DNA of 7,051 bases from NCBI GenBank assembly GCA_030589055.1, contig JAUUWK010000056.1, positions 1-7,051 on the forward strand, written 5' to 3'. Both the position numbers and the translations under genes were made by a program. Source of the stretch: Candidatus Bathyarchaeota archaeon. Lineage in GTDB: Archaea; Thermoproteota; Bathyarchaeia; Bathyarchaeales; Bathycorpusculaceae. Below the pieces are notes generated by a model that saw nothing but the letters and a program-made list of their open reading frames with translations, was not told where the DNA came from and searched no databases. Below, in pieces: positions 6,848 to 7,051 of this stretch (within the stretch, counting starts at the first letter, position 1; every line of letters starts with the position of its first letter).

Positions 6848-6864
6848 GTGGAGATATCTCCCAC
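6848..6864. repeat. 12-bp perfect palindrome with extended arms beside the tRNA fragment
   Basis: GGAGATATCTCC (6850-6861) is a perfect palindrome. It extends with GT (6848-6849) and AC (6863-6864) around one extra C. On the minus strand it lies directly upstream of the tRNA-like 3' end, where an anticodon arm would be expected. Its loop (AGATATC if a five-bp stem is drawn) lacks the invariant T33, so it is not a standard anticodon arm. Confidence 0.5.
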
Positions 6865-6982
6865 ATCTCTCCCTTTTCTTCACTTCATCAAAAACATTCA
6901 GGCTCTCAAATATACTGTTTAGTGTAATAGGTACACAAAAGGATAACATTAAAAAAGAAAACTATGAAACATTATTAAGCTG

Positions 6983-7047
6983 GCGAAAGAAGGGAGACTG
7001 AGCCCTTTCGCGTGCGCGAGAGGTTTCAGTACAGAGAGGTTACTCAG
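6983..7047. other. Overlapping, partly mutually exclusive hairpins; possible structured RNA
   Basis: Three complementary sets are visible. Stem A pairs GCGAAA (6983-6988) with TTTCGC (7006-7011), plus GGG (6992-6994) with CCC (7003-7005). Stem B pairs CCTTTCGC (7004-7011) with GCGAGAGG (7016-7023) over a GTGC loop; this is eight pairs including one G-T. Stem C pairs CTGAG (6998-7002) with CTCAG (7043-7047) and can enclose B. A and B share 7004-7011 and cannot coexist. No known RNA family is recognised, and the element is cut by the window end, so strand and extent are uncertain. Confidence 0.35.
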
Positions 7048-7051
7048 CTGG

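Larger units (their letters stand above)
6720..7051. other. 332-base right-end region without a credible protein gene
   Basis: After the coaD stop come a short C/A-rich stretch and a T-rich tract (CTTTAATTTCATATTT, about 6747-6761) that could end the coaD transcript. Then follow a small GTAGC repeat (6781-6795), the minus-strand tRNA 3' fragment, a palindrome and an A/T-rich spacer (about 6870-6980). The far end contains G/C-rich complementary segments. A 61-codon open frame crosses the region (6816-7001, GTG start), but its beginning, MDRAGLEPS, is simply the antisense reading of a tRNA T-arm and acceptor, so it is not a gene. Confidence 0.6.

Noticed and set aside
6816..7001. 61-codon + strand open frame starting MDRAGLEPS
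   Set aside because: Its start is the antisense translation of a tRNA T-arm and acceptor end, a well-known source of false proteins. The rest is A/T-rich without domain features, and there is no ribosome binding site.
7033..7051. Start of a + strand tRNA (GGTTACTCAGCTGG resembling acceptor end plus D-arm)
   Set aside because: With a four-base D-stem, position 9 would be T instead of a purine, and the window ends before any pairing can be tested. It was kept only as a remark under the structured-RNA finding.
1..7051. CRISPR array, insertion sequence or transposase, integrase
   Set aside because: No regularly spaced direct repeats, terminal inverted repeats, or integrase/transposase motifs were seen on either strand.

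Overview
The window looks archaeal, most likely an uncultured Thermoproteota/Bathyarchaeia-type lineage; that rank is an inference from style, not from a marker gene. The supporting signs are a TATA-like box about 27 bp before the coaD ATG, giving an apparently leaderless message; a CoaBC with archaeal-looking active-site wording (GIDDTPVTT, PAMHESMY, EGKAKIA); a dockerin-bearing surface-type protein ending in TDHLSIFGVH; and a tRNA 3' end without an encoded CCA. All convincing genes are on the + strand.

Layout. Positions 2-478 hold the C-terminal end of a probably secreted protein with a paired EF-hand dockerin domain. A 235-base gap follows, with an oligo-T terminator candidate, a 21-base near-palindrome and a TATA-like promoter. 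Positions 714-4853 encode a 1379-residue protein: about 920 residues of TPR-like helical repeats, a beta-sandwich-like domain, and a C-terminal nitrilase-superfamily domain with its Glu-Lys-Cys triad intact (E1171, K1225, C1266). After 32 bases comes coaBC (4886-6157, TTG start behind a GGAGGT ribosome binding site). Then coaD (6222-6719) follows with its own promoter. The last 332 bases contain no credible protein gene. They hold a minus-strand tRNA 3'-end fragment, a 12-bp palindrome beside it, and a set of competing hairpins at the right edge.

How the genes fit together. CoaBC makes 4'-phosphopantetheine from 4'-phosphopantothenate and cysteine, and CoaD adenylylates it to dephospho-CoA, so the right half is two successive blocks of coenzyme A synthesis. 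CoaD is of the bacterial family (GSFDPPTNGH, RGIR, ISSS) rather than the archaeal PPAT family, which suggests transfer between domains. The nitrilase superfamily includes pantetheinase and beta-ureidopropionase, both linked to pantothenate/CoA metabolism. The large protein could therefore be an amidase connected with CoA turnover or beta-alanine supply, but this rests only on gene order and family knowledge. It is the least described item in the window.
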